64,000 bases of DNA from Marinobacterium sp. xm-d-530 (GTDB taxonomy: Bacteria; Pseudomonadota; Gammaproteobacteria; Pseudomonadales; Balneatricaceae): the NCBI RefSeq assembly GCF_013283365.1, contig NZ_WBYM01000002.1, positions 186,001-250,000 of the forward strand. The letters are read 5' to 3'. Positions 46,627 to 55,956 of this stretch are shown here, in pieces (the stretch's first letter is position 1; each line of letters opens with the position of its first letter). The notes under the pieces are model-generated. The model ran no database searches. It saw only the letters and a list, made by a program, of their open reading frames with translations, and had not been told where the DNA came from. Made by a program: the position numbers and the translations under genes.

Positions 46627-48375
46627 TTGAAGAACTATTTTCCGATTTTAGACTGGGCAAAATCGTACAATAAGCTGACGCTGACCAACGATCTTATCGC
46701 GGCAGTGATTGTAACGATCATGTTGATTCCTCAATCACTGGCCTATGCTCTGCTTGCTGGATTACCGCCAGAGGTGGGTCTATATGCAAGTATATTGCCG
46801 CTGATCGCTTACGCTATTTTCGGAACCAGTCGTACTCTAGCCGTTGGCCCTGTTGCTGTTGTTTCACTGATGACCGCAACCGCTTTAGGTAGCCTCGGAC
46901 TTGCCAACACCACCGATTACATTGCCGCTGCCGGTGCTTTGGCGCTCATTTCGGGCACACTGCTAATACTGATGGGCTTTTTTAAATTGGGCGCGATGGC
47001 CAACTTGCTCAGCCACCCGGTCATCTCCGGCTTCATTACCGCCTCTGGACTGATCATCGCCGCCAGCCAGCTAAAACATATTCTTGGCATCAACGCGTCT
47101 GGCCACAATCTATATGACATTCTCTCTTCAATCATCATTCACCTAGAGGACACCAACATCCCGACACTGATTATCGGTGTCTCTGCGACAGCCTTCTTGT
47201 TCTGGACCCGTAAGAGCTTAAAGCCACTTCTGCTTAAAACCGGGATGAACTCAAAACTGGCTGATGTCATTGCCAAAGCGGGACCTGTTTTGGCTGTAGC
47301 CGCCACAGCCTTTGCGACCTACTACTACCGCCTAGAGCTTGAGGGGGTCAAAGTCGTTGGTATCGTTCCAACAGGACTACCCGAGTTTGCACTGCCACAT
47401 TTTGATGCAGAACTTTGGCAACAACTGTTCATTTCAGCCATGCTGATCAGTATTGTCGGTTTTGTTGAGTCAGTCTCTGTTGCACAAACACTGGCAGCAA
47501 AGCGTCGTCAAAGAATTGATCCCAGCCAAGAGTTGATTGGCCTAGGCGCATCCAACGTAGGTTCAGCGGTATCTGGCGGCTTCCCAGTGACAGGTGGATT
47601 CTCTCGCTCCGTTGTCAACTTTGATGCCGGCGCAGAGACACCGGCAGCGGGCGCATTCACAGCAGTGGGTATTGCAGTCGCTACCCTCTTCCTAACACCG
47701 CTTCTATTCTTCTTACCCAAAGCGACACTGGCCGCAACCATTATTGTTGCCGTTCTGTCATTGGTCGACCTCGGCGCCCTAAAACGCACTTGGAGCTACT
47801 CGAAGCCTGACTTCATGGCAATGCTGGCAACCATACTGCTGACGCTGTTAGTCGGTGTAGAAGCAGGCATCATCGCCGGTGTGACCTTATCGATCGCACT
47901 GTTTCTGCAGCGCACGAGTAAGCCACACGATGCGATTGTCGGCCGAATTCCCGGTACAGAGCACTTCCGTAACGTCGATCGTTTTGAGGTGGAGTACGAT
48001 GAGAAGATCATCACACTGCGTATCGACATGAGCCTCTACTTCGTTAACGCGCGTTATTTAGAAGACCGTGTTTATGACCTGATTGCCCAACAAAAAGGGG
48101 TCCAGCACTTTGTTCTGATGTGCCCAGCCGTCAACCTGATCGATGCATCAGCCCTAGAGTCTCTTGAAGCGATTAATCAGCGTCTTAAAGACTTTGGAGT
48201 CTGCTTCCACCTGTCAGAGGTAAAAGGCCCGGTGATGGATCAGCTTAAGAAGAGTCATTTCCTAAACGAACTGACTGGCCAAGTATTCCTCAGCCAATAC
48301 CAAGCCTGGTGCACTCTTCACAACGAGTCCGATACGCGCATGAGCAAATGCGCCAAAGCGGCTTTGTCCGACTAA
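46627..48375 (+). CDS. SulP-family anion transporter with STAS domain
   Basis: A 582-residue transporter with 10-14 hydrophobic helices. The SulP signature region IPQSLAYALLAGLPPEVGLYASILP lies at about 36-60, and a C-terminal STAS domain at about 455-565 (LIDASALESLEAI). It probably moves sulfate or another anion; after a persulfide dioxygenase, export of sulfite or sulfate is plausible. TTG start with AGGA 8 nt upstream. Co-directional, 35 bp after DUF442. Confidence 0.9.
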   Translation: MKNYFPILDWAKSYNKLTLTNDLIAAVIVTIMLIPQSLAYALLAGLPPEVGLYASILPLIAYAIFGTSRTLAVGPVAVVSLMTATALGSLGLANTTDYIAAAGALALISGTLLILMGFFKLGAMANLLSHPVISGFITASGLIIAASQLKHILGINASGHNLYDILSSIIIHLEDTNIPTLIIGVSATAFLFWTRKSLKPLLLKTGMNSKLADVIAKAGPVLAVAATAFATYYYRLELEGVKVVGIVPTGLPEFALPHFDAELWQQLFISAMLISIVGFVESVSVAQTLAAKRRQRIDPSQELIGLGASNVGSAVSGGFPVTGGFSRSVVNFDAGAETPAAGAFTAVGIAVATLFLTPLLFFLPKATLAATIIVAVLSLVDLGALKRTWSYSKPDFMAMLATILLTLLVGVEAGIIAGVTLSIALFLQRTSKPHDAIVGRIPGTEHFRNVDRFEVEYDEKIITLRIDMSLYFVNARYLEDRVYDLIAQQKGVQHFVLMCPAVNLIDASALESLEAINQRLKDFGVCFHLSEVKGPVMDQLKKSHFLNELTGQVFLSQYQAWCTLHNESDTRMSKCAKAALSD

Positions 48376-48436
48376 AGACAGACATTAGAGTGGTTTGATG
48401 GCACACTGAAGGCTAACTTTAAGTGTGTATGGTTTT

Positions 48437-49336
48437 ATGAGTAAAACGCTTCGTTGGTTTATCGCGACCACTCTATTTTTAGCCCTAGCGATTGGAGTTG
48501 AGTTAACAATCGGGTGGAGATCCATTCTCGAAGATTGGCAGACTCTCTCTATAACCAATCTACTCTTTTTGACCCTGCTCACCTTTATCTCATACCTCCT
48601 AAGAGCTGAGCGTGTCTTTAACTACTTTGCCTCTGAATCACACTCCCGCGTTAGCTACATAAAGATCAGCTTTTTACATAACGCGCTGAATAACTTTTTA
48701 CCGATGAGACTCGGCGAAGCCGCCTTCCCATTGTTGATGAAACGTGAATTTTCAGAATCCATGCTGACCACATCGGCGGGGTTGCTGGTGATTCGCTTGA
48801 TGGACCTTCATGTTTTACTACTTCTTGCTTCGTTTACCCTCTTCTCAGTAACACCCCTGCTGGGAGGCATAGCTTGTACAGCCCTTATCTTGTTACCACT
48901 GTTAATGAGAGTTGGAGGAGAGTCACTAATCCGTCTATTTCCAGAAAAAATTAGGAACTTACTCAATAAAGTTGAACACCTATGGCCAAAAGACTACAGG
49001 CTGTTAGGCAAAACCTACCTTATGACTCTACTTATATGGATTGTGAAGTTGGTAGCACTTATTCTAATCCTAATGAGCTTCCTTAATATCGACTTTTTCA
49101 ATGGTGCACTGGCTGTCATATTGGCCGACATTTCAGGCGTTTTGCCGATTCATGGACTAGCAGGTTCTGGCACTTATGAGGCTGCAATGTTAGCTGCTTT
49201 ATACCCGATGGGATTTGAAACCATAGAGGCCGTAAAAGCGGCCATTAATGTGCACATCTACCTTTTGGGCGCGTCACTGCTATCTGTCCCTATTGCGCTA
49301 CTTCTGCCCAGCCCTAGCAGGAAAACTAGCTTTTAA
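48437..49336 (+). CDS. LPG-synthase-type membrane protein (UPF0104)
   Basis: A 299-residue membrane protein with about eight hydrophobic helices. Residues NALNNFLPMRLGEAAFPLLMKR (about 77-98) and the late LPIHGLAGSGTYEA block match the lysylphosphatidylglycerol synthase TM/UPF0104 family. Without a catalytic aminoacyl domain such proteins are of unclear function, perhaps lipid flipping. First of four membrane-lipid genes. The ATG at 48437 is chosen over a GTG at 48425; the ribosome site is weak. Confidence 0.8.
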   Translation: MSKTLRWFIATTLFLALAIGVELTIGWRSILEDWQTLSITNLLFLTLLTFISYLLRAERVFNYFASESHSRVSYIKISFLHNALNNFLPMRLGEAAFPLLMKREFSESMLTTSAGLLVIRLMDLHVLLLLASFTLFSVTPLLGGIACTALILLPLLMRVGGESLIRLFPEKIRNLLNKVEHLWPKDYRLLGKTYLMTLLIWIVKLVALILILMSFLNIDFFNGALAVILADISGVLPIHGLAGSGTYEAAMLAALYPMGFETIEAVKAAINVHIYLLGASLLSVPIALLLPSPSRKTSF

Positions 49337-49410
49337 AAAGAGACGACAAACTTTGTTAAGAGTCAGCCATAAGGTATGATTCACCACTCAAATCCAGACA
49401 CGAGATCACC

Positions 49411-50412
49411 ATGTCAAACAGACCCACCCTCTCCGTTGTAGTTCCTATGTATAAAGAAGAAGATGTCGCACAACTGCTTGTCGAGCGGGTTCATGATGGT
49501 CTTTCTGATTACCAAGGTAACTGGGAACTTGTCTGTGTGGACGATGGATCACCCGATCAGACGGTAGACCGCTTAAAGGCCGCCGCAGAACAGTTTGGTA
49601 ATCAGGTTAGAGTCATTGAGCTGCAACGTAACTTTGGTCAGACAGCTGCCATGCAAGCGGGTATTGATGCAGCACGTGGTGAACTGATCGTGACGATGGA
49701 TGGGGATCTACAAAACGATCCTAAAGACATCCCTAGAATGGTCGATGAGCTCATTGAACGTGACCTCGACCTACTCCAAGGCTGGCGAGTCAATCGTCAA
49801 GATGCCGCCATCAAACGCAAACTGCCGTCAAAAATTGCCAACCGTTTGATTGCAAAAATCACCGGGGTAAAACTTCACGATTACGGCTGCAGTCTTAAAG
49901 TGTATCGCGCGTCCGTGCTTAAACAGGTGCGTCTGTTCGGTGAAATGCACCGCTTTATCCCCGTCTGGGTTGCTGGTGTCACCTCACCAAGACGGATCGG
50001 TGAAACACCTGTAACACATCACGCTCGTGAATTCGGTGAGTCTAAATATGGCATTAGCCGAACCTTTCGAGTGATTATCGACATCATCTCCGTTTTCTTC
50101 TTTCTTCGTTACAAAGCACGTCCTGGACACTTCTTTGGGTCGATTGGTCTGGCATCCGGTGCCATCGGCGGTGCTATGCTGAGCTGGCTATTTGCCGTTA
50201 AATTTTTCTTAGGCGAAGACATCGGCAGCCGTCCAATGTTGATGATCGCCATCTTTTTGATCTTGATGGCTTTGCAGTTTCTAACCACTGGCGTTATCGC
50301 AGAGATGTTGAGTCGAATCTTTTTCCAAGATAATCGAAGCGCCAGTTTTGTTGTTCGTCCATCAGCTCCCATTGCTGATGATGAGTGCTGGAAAAGAGCT
50401 GATCACGAATAA
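49411..50412 (+). CDS. Polyprenyl-phosphate glycosyltransferase (GT2)
   Basis: A 333-residue GT2 enzyme with LSVVVPMYKEE, CVDDGSPDQT, QRNFGQTAAMQAGIDAA, and the DXD-like MDGDLQNDP, then two C-terminal membrane helices (about 233-255 and 267-290). This fits GtrB/DPMS-type enzymes that load a sugar onto undecaprenyl phosphate. The sugar is unknown. It overlaps the next gene (TAATG). Confidence 0.9.
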   Translation: MSNRPTLSVVVPMYKEEDVAQLLVERVHDGLSDYQGNWELVCVDDGSPDQTVDRLKAAAEQFGNQVRVIELQRNFGQTAAMQAGIDAARGELIVTMDGDLQNDPKDIPRMVDELIERDLDLLQGWRVNRQDAAIKRKLPSKIANRLIAKITGVKLHDYGCSLKVYRASVLKQVRLFGEMHRFIPVWVAGVTSPRRIGETPVTHHAREFGESKYGISRTFRVIIDIISVFFFLRYKARPGHFFGSIGLASGAIGGAMLSWLFAVKFFLGEDIGSRPMLMIAIFLILMALQFLTTGVIAEMLSRIFFQDNRSASFVVRPSAPIADDECWKRADHE

Positions 50413-51869
50413 TGCTAACGCTGTTTAGAGATCGCAGTTTTCAATTTCTGTTATTTGCGGCTGCGCTTTTATTTGCTTACCGTGAATGGATTACGCAGTC
50501 AGCACCGATTCACCTCTTTTTTGATGAAGCCTACTACTTTGGCTGGTCGCAGAGCCTAGACTGGGGCTATTACTCTAAGCCACCAATGGTGGCATGGCTG
50601 ATTCGAATCACCACGGATCTATTCGGTAGCAGTGAGTGGGCAATCAAATTGGCCTCTCCGCTTCTCTACTCAATCACTTCGCTTATCCTGTTCTCGATTG
50701 GCCAACGTCTGCACTCAACTAGAGCAGGACTTTATGCCGGCTTACTGTTTCTTACCATGCCGTTGGTTAGTTTCAATTCGTTGTTCATTACCACTGACGC
50801 ACCACTGCTTTTTTTCTGGACATTAGCTCTTTTGCTCTTTTTGAAGGCACAGCAGTCCAATCAATGGGTAACATGGATTGCAGCGGGTATCGTAGGTGGA
50901 CTGGGGTTGCTCTCTAAATACACCTTCATACTCTTTCCGGCAGGCTTTCTAGTCTACGCTGCGATTTCAAAAGAGGGCCGTGAACTCCTGGCCAATCCAA
51001 GATTCTGGGTTGCCTGTGGCATTGCTATTTTGTTGCTACTACCGAACCTGTGGTGGAACTATCAACACGACTTCATCAGTTTTCAGCACACGGCTGAGAT
51101 CTCTCAACAATCTGAATCCAGTTTCAGCATTGTTCGTTTAATCGAATTTTTGGCTACTCAACTTGCCGTAGTAGGTCCTTTAAGTGCACTAGCGCTTTTC
51201 GCATCAACTTTCATGCTAAAAAGAGTGAAAGGTACAAAGCTTCTATGGGCAATATTCATACCCATCTTTTTGGTTATCAGTTTTCAAGCACTCTCAGCTC
51301 GAGCCAATATTAACTGGGGTGCACCGGCTTACATAACCGGTGTATTACTGGTAGCGATTCTTTTATCACTCAGAAAAAGCCACAAAATACTCACCTTGGC
51401 TGTGAGCATCAATCTGTTATTAATGATTGGCTTTTATCACTACACATCAATTCAAAAGGGTCTAGGGTTCGAACCAACCCCGAAAAACAATCCTTACTCT
51501 AGAATCCAGGGGTGGTATGAACTTTCTAAAGAGATTGCCCCATCATTAGCTCAGTATCCTGACTTAATTGTTGCTAGTGAATCTCGAAAAGTTGCAGCCT
51601 ATTTTGGTTTCTACCGTGATCCAAAAAATTTAAATGCACGAGCGTTAGATTTAGACAATCACATTAAGAGTCACTACGAACTTCTCTACCCTGTCTCAAA
51701 TGAACCGGAAGCGAGCTTTTTATTTTTAAGTGAGCGAATGGATGCAAAATCACTGGAGCGTTATTTCAATCAAGCAGTACATTTAGATTACAAAAAAGTG
51801 ACTGTCATGAAGGGGCTTGAGAGACAGGTCTATGTCACACTAGTCAGAGGTTTTAAAGATGACAATTAG
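50412..51869 (+). CDS. GT39/ArnT-like membrane glycosyltransferase
   Basis: A 485-residue membrane protein. The first periplasmic loop FFDEAYYFGWSQSLDWGYYSKPPMVAWLI has the Asp-Glu and Tyr-rich motif of ArnT/PMT-type (GT39/83) glycosyltransferases that transfer a sugar from undecaprenyl phosphate to lipid A or protein. About ten helices and a C-terminal periplasmic domain follow. It is the expected partner of the upstream GT2. Confidence 0.88.
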   Translation: MLTLFRDRSFQFLLFAAALLFAYREWITQSAPIHLFFDEAYYFGWSQSLDWGYYSKPPMVAWLIRITTDLFGSSEWAIKLASPLLYSITSLILFSIGQRLHSTRAGLYAGLLFLTMPLVSFNSLFITTDAPLLFFWTLALLLFLKAQQSNQWVTWIAAGIVGGLGLLSKYTFILFPAGFLVYAAISKEGRELLANPRFWVACGIAILLLLPNLWWNYQHDFISFQHTAEISQQSESSFSIVRLIEFLATQLAVVGPLSALALFASTFMLKRVKGTKLLWAIFIPIFLVISFQALSARANINWGAPAYITGVLLVAILLSLRKSHKILTLAVSINLLLMIGFYHYTSIQKGLGFEPTPKNNPYSRIQGWYELSKEIAPSLAQYPDLIVASESRKVAAYFGFYRDPKNLNARALDLDNHIKSHYELLYPVSNEPEASFLFLSERMDAKSLERYFNQAVHLDYKKVTVMKGLERQVYVTLVRGFKDDN

Positions 51870-52506
51870 GAGAGACCTCTTACTAACCATCTTATCAGTG
51901 ATCCTATTTACTACACTGCCAAATTTAGATCTTTGGGTCTCTTCACTTTTTTTTGATGGTACGTTTTTCTCAAAATCATCTCTCTTCTTTGGCTCAATCT
52001 ACTGGCTATTTGCTTATCTTCATTTTGCAATCTTGCCGATTCTTATTTTTCTTGCGATCTATTTCTGGATGACGACCACTGATAAAAGTGACCCTTTTCA
52101 AAAAAGGATCTATACCTTTTTGTCACTCTCTTTGATTTTAGGCCCGGGCATATTGGTTAACGCCCTGTTGAAAAACAACTCGATCGGCCGTGCTCGCCCG
52201 TCACAAATCACCGAGTTTGGCGGGCAAGCAGACTTTACTCGTGCCTTTGAATATTCAGGCGCCTGTGACAGCAACTGCTCGTTTGTCAGCGGTCACGCGT
52301 CGATGGGATTCTTCTTTATCGGCTTGGGCTGGTTAATGCAATCTAAGCGCTGGTTCTACATTGGTTTAGGAATTGGCGTGATTGTTGGTATCACACGGAT
52401 TGTCCAAGGTGGGCACTTCCTATCCGATACTGTCTTTGCACTCTGGGCGGTTTATTGGGTGAACCTGGGGTTGGGCAAGATATTAAAGATCAAATCCCCC
52501 ATTTAG
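51859..52506 (+). CDS. PAP2-family lipid phosphatase
   Basis: A 215-residue membrane protein with the three PAP2 motifs: KNNSIGRARP, SGHASMGF and TRIVQGGHFLSD. Such enzymes dephosphorylate undecaprenyl diphosphate, phosphatidylglycerol phosphate or lipid A. It overlaps the GT39 gene by 11 bp; the context suggests recycling of the lipid carrier or lipid A modification (LpxE/LpxF-like). Confidence 0.9.
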   Translation: MTIRRDLLLTILSVILFTTLPNLDLWVSSLFFDGTFFSKSSLFFGSIYWLFAYLHFAILPILIFLAIYFWMTTTDKSDPFQKRIYTFLSLSLILGPGILVNALLKNNSIGRARPSQITEFGGQADFTRAFEYSGACDSNCSFVSGHASMGFFFIGLGWLMQSKRWFYIGLGIGVIVGITRIVQGGHFLSDTVFALWAVYWVNLGLGKILKIKSPI

Positions 52507-52512
52507 AGCGGC

Positions 52513-52569
52513 TGACAGGCTAAAGCCAGTCACCGAACAAACTATAAAGTGACTGGCTTCAGCCTGTCA
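52513..52569. repeat. Inverted REP pair
   Basis: Two facing REP palindromes: TGACAGGCTAAAGCCAGTCA (52513-52532) and TGACTGGCTTCAGCCTGTCA (52550-52569), 6 bp after the PAP2 stop. They can form one long stem or two short ones and probably act as a 3' end of the transcript. Confidence 0.85.
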
Positions 52570-52640
52570 TCGGCTTTATCAGCCGGCAGTGATCCGATTC
52601 ATTCCCCTCAACCTATACCTCTGCATCAACAGAGGTACCC

Positions 52641-54098
52641 ATGCCAACCCCCATCAACATTGTCTGGTTCAAACGCGATCTTCGCCTGACCGATCACCGA
52701 CCTCTAAAAGAGGCGATTGAATCAGGCTTACCTCTACTGCTTATCTACATTTTCGAACCTGAGCTCATGGAAGATAGCCACTACGGTGAGCGTCACTGGC
52801 GGTTTATCTATCAGAGCATCAACGATATCAACCATCAGCTTGCGGCATTTAATTCTGAAATAGTCATGCTCAACGGTGAGCCAACCGAGGTACTCTCTAA
52901 AATACTCTCGATCACGTCTGTTCACTCAATCTATAGCCACGAAGAGATCGGCATGGCCAAAACCTTTGCCCGTGATAAACGGGTAAAGAGGTTATGCATG
53001 AAGCAGGGCATTCAGTGGAATGAGTCACCCTACGGAGCCGTTATTAGAGGGGCTCGCAGTCGTGATAACTGGTTGGATAATTGGGATGCACGGATCAAAG
53101 GCCCACTACATCAACCGGACCTAACCCAACTCATCCCTGCTAGGCTAGATCACTCAAACCCACTACCCTATTTTAAACCTCAACCGGATTGGTTAGAGAC
53201 TGACTCGCTGATGCAATACGGTGGCCCTAGCGCAGCAGCATCTGTGATAGAGAGCTTTTTCACGGAGCGTGGTCAGCTCTATTCCAAAGCGATATCTAAA
53301 CCCTCCGCCTCTCGCAAGCACTGCAGTCGACTGTCCCCCTACCTTGCGTGGGGAAATATCAGCCTGGCTGAGGTTTACCAACAATCCAAACCCCCTGGCA
53401 TTAAAGGCCAGTGGGAGAGATCCCTTAGAGCGTTTCGATCGCGTCTGCACTGGCACTGCCACTTCATTCAGAAGTTTGAATCTGAGATCGAGATCGAAAC
53501 CCAACCGATCAATGCAGGCTATAACCACTTTCCGTGGCGAACCGATGACAAAGTTGAAGAAGATCTAAAGGCTTGGGAGAGTGGCATGACCGGTGTACCT
53601 CTGGTTGATGCCTGTATGCGAGCACTCAATCGCACCGGTTACATCAACTTTAGAATGCGAGCGATGCTCGTCAGCTTTCTCTGTCACTACCTGAAAATAG
53701 ACTGGCGTCTCGGCTCACCTCACTTAGCTCGACAGTTTCTAGATTTTGAACCGGGCATTCACTTCCCACAGCTGCAGATGCAAGCAGGAACGACGGGTAT
53801 TCATACACTGAGAATATATAACCCCACTCTACAGGCCGAGGAGCATGATCCAGAGGGTCACTTCATCGCGAAATGGGTACCTGAACTAGCGGAACTACCC
53901 AAAGAGCTCAGACACTCCCCTTGGGCGATGGGTGGACTTGAGAGACAGATGCTAGAGAGAGAGCAGAGCTATCCAGATCCAATTATCGATCTAAAACATT
54001 CAGCTGCTGAAGCCAGAGAGCTGTTTTGGGGTTGGCGTGAACGGCCAGAGGTTCAGATGCATAATCGAGCCATACTCAGGAGACATGTGATTGAGTAG
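52641..54098 (+). CDS. Cryptochrome/photolyase family protein
   Basis: A 485-residue flavoprotein: N-terminal antenna domain ([12 protein letters not shown]) and C-terminal FAD domain ([45 protein letters not shown]). It has the length and motifs of photolyases that repair pyrimidine dimers with light. The C-terminal part ([16 protein letters not shown]) differs from E. coli PhrB, so it may be a bacterial cryptochrome/photolyase subclass; repair versus signalling cannot be decided here. Confidence 0.9.
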   Translation: MPTPINIVWFKRDLRLTDHRPLKEAIESGLPLLLIYIFEPELMEDSHYGERHWRFIYQSINDINHQLAAFNSEIVMLNGEPTEVLSKILSITSVHSIYSHEEIGMAKTFARDKRVKRLCMKQGIQWNESPYGAVIRGARSRDNWLDNWDARIKGPLHQPDLTQLIPARLDHSNPLPYFKPQPDWLETDSLMQYGGPSAAASVIESFFTERGQLYSKAISKPSASRKHCSRLSPYLAWGNISLAEVYQQSKPPGIKGQWERSLRAFRSRLHWHCHFIQKFESEIEIETQPINAGYNHFPWRTDDKVEEDLKAWESGMTGVPLVDACMRALNRTGYINFRMRAMLVSFLCHYLKIDWRLGSPHLARQFLDFEPGIHFPQLQMQAGTTGIHTLRIYNPTLQAEEHDPEGHFIAKWVPELAELPKELRHSPWAMGGLERQMLEREQSYPDPIIDLKHSAAEARELFWGWRERPEVQMHNRAILRRHVIE

Positions 54099-54121
54099 CT
54101 TGCCGTTGACTCAACAGGGGG

Positions 54122-54226
54122 TGACAGGCTGAAAGCCAGTCACCAGGGCAAACGCTAACTAGTACTGACGTGACTGGCTTTAGCTTGTCACCTAACGGAG
54201 CTACCGTGACTGGCTTTAGCCTGTCA
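54122..54226. repeat. Cluster of three REP palindromes
   Basis: Palindromes at 54122-54142, 54171-54190 and 54207-54226, filling the gap between the photolyase gene and the convergent metallopeptidase-like gene. The second has a T in place of C (TTAGCTTGTCA), a broken stem base. Confidence 0.85.
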
Positions 54227-54250
54227 TCGGCACCAACAGCGTTTCAGAAA

Positions 54251-55009
54251 CTACCTAGAAAGCGCATACCCCAACAACCCAAAGTAATCCTCAAACGCCT
54301 TATCTATAACAACCGCCTCCCCCTCCAACGGATAGAGCCCTTTTGTATCCCGAACGATATCTTTAGGGTTTATCAGTAAGCTATTCTTTATCTCCGCTCT
54401 CGATATCCAAGCCTCAAATGCACGAGCAAACAACTCCTCAGGCAGGCTCCAATAGAGCGATCCTGCTTGCTTATCTAAGACAACGGATCGAGTGACATAG
54501 TCACTTGGACTCTGCTTATCGTTGGAAAGGTAGAGCGTCGTGTATAGCCTGTCTAAGGCATCATTAAGCGGATGCACTTTGTGGGTAAAGTCAGCCAACC
54601 ATGCGGTCGTTGCGAAACGTGCACCAACATCCTCTTCGAAAGAGGTCTTAGCCAGATAGTGATCTAAAGCGTGCGCCCACTCATGAGCCAAACTGCCAAT
54701 TCCGGCTTTTTTAGCCAGGGCAAGGGTTCTAGCTGAGGGTTGATAGTGCGCACAGACACCGGGACGTCCACCGGTGCCATAATGGAGTGATAGTTCACCA
54801 CGAAGTGACAGCGCAAAATTTGGAAGACCGAGTATCTCCTGAAGATCTAGCAGGGCAATAAAGAACTCTTCAGCCCGTATCGCCTGCTCTTCAGCGGTGA
54901 CCCACCCACCAATGCGCACCGAACGAAAATCGAAGAAATTGCGAATCTCATTAAACCCAGGGTTGTGACCCAGATTTCGGGGAGGGCCTCGTCGCCAAAC
55001 GCGCTGCAT
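54251..55009 (-). CDS. CLCA_X-type / LPD1 metallopeptidase-like protein
   Basis: A 252-residue protein with HEWAHALDHYL (about residues 129-139), a zinc-metallopeptidase HExxH-like motif of the form HEWAH, preceded by SLHYGTGGRPGVCAHYQP. This resembles the CLCA_X family (large polyvalent protein domain LPD1). No signal peptide. It follows vanB by 5 bp on the same strand, so it may belong to the vanAB operon, an unexpected partner. Function unknown. Confidence 0.75.
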   Translation of the reverse strand: MQRVWRRGPPRNLGHNPGFNEIRNFFDFRSVRIGGWVTAEEQAIRAEEFFIALLDLQEILGLPNFALSLRGELSLHYGTGGRPGVCAHYQPSARTLALAKKAGIGSLAHEWAHALDHYLAKTSFEEDVGARFATTAWLADFTHKVHPLNDALDRLYTTLYLSNDKQSPSDYVTRSVVLDKQAGSLYWSLPEELFARAFEAWISRAEIKNSLLINPKDIVRDTKGLYPLEGEAVVIDKAFEDYFGLLGYALSR

Positions 55010-55014
55010 TCGTT

Positions 55015-55956
55015 CTACAAATCAATCTCGATCACAGGCGTTTTACTGCGTGAACAGCAGACCGTCATTTGTCGATTTGAGGCCTGCTCCTCTTCGCTTT
55101 GATACAGATCTCGGTGATCCGGCTCACCGGAAACAACATCAACTAGACAGGTACCACAGACACCCGATTCACAAGAGAGAGGCACAAAGACGCCTGCATT
55201 CTCTAGAACTTCAGCAATGGTTTGATCAACCGGTACCAGATACTCATCACCGGTCGATTTCAACTTCACGGTAAAGGGCTGGTCACCCTCTTCCACTTCT
55301 AGAACGGTCGCATTGAAATACTCACGATTGATCTGATCTGTGCGCCAGCCAGTCTCTTTGGCGGCCTCTAATAACGCATCAATAAAACGCTGTGGGCCAC
55401 ACACATAGAGCTGCTCATCGGCCTGAGGATTTGCCAACTCAGAAGCCAGATCAAGCCCGCCATCACTAGAGAAAGAGAAACGGCAGGCCTCAGAGAAATC
55501 ACACTGCTGAAGTTGAGAGTAAAAGGCCGCTCTCTCCGGTGACTTTGCTCGGTAGAGTAGATCAAATTGACTGCCTCGTGCGTTCAGTTCACGCGCCATC
55601 GCAAGCATCGGTGTTATACCGATGCCTGCCGCAAATAAACGGTGATTGGACGCTGTTTTCAAGCCAAAGTGATTTTGCGGCTCATCCGCCTCAATGACGT
55701 CATCGAATTCAAGCGCAGCAACGGCTTTAGAACCCCCACGTGATTCAGTTTCAATCAACACTGCAAGTTCATAGTACTGAGTTGATGTGCCAGGGTTACA
55801 AATTGAGTACTGTCGGCTCAAACCGGTACCTAGGTGTAAATTGATATGTGCTCCTGCAGCTACTTCCGGCAGTGGCTCGCCTGATACGGATTCCAACTTC
55901 AGGCTCACAATCTGATCGGTGAGTGGAGCTTTACTCGCAACCCGCAGCTTAAGCAT
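55015..55956 (-). CDS. vanB: Vanillate O-demethylase reductase subunit (class IA)
   Basis: A 313-residue reductase: FMN/NAD(P)H domains with RQYSICNPG and AAGIGITPMLAMARE, then a C-terminal plant-type [2Fe-2S] ferredoxin domain with CESGVCGTCLVDV and a later Cys. It passes electrons from NAD(P)H to the Rieske oxygenase. The start overlaps vanA by 8 bp. Confidence 0.9.
   Translation of the reverse strand: MLKLRVASKAPLTDQIVSLKLESVSGEPLPEVAAGAHINLHLGTGLSRQYSICNPGTSTQYYELAVLIETESRGGSKAVAALEFDDVIEADEPQNHFGLKTASNHRLFAAGIGITPMLAMARELNARGSQFDLLYRAKSPERAAFYSQLQQCDFSEACRFSFSSDGGLDLASELANPQADEQLYVCGPQRFIDALLEAAKETGWRTDQINREYFNATVLEVEEGDQPFTVKLKSTGDEYLVPVDQTIAEVLENAGVFVPLSCESGVCGTCLVDVVSGEPDHRDLYQSEEEQASNRQMTVCCSRSKTPVIEIDL

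Noticed and set aside
54122-54226. CRISPR array from the three regularly placed repeats
   Set aside because: Units are palindromic, vary in sequence and orientation, have uneven spacers, recur singly elsewhere, and no cas gene is present.
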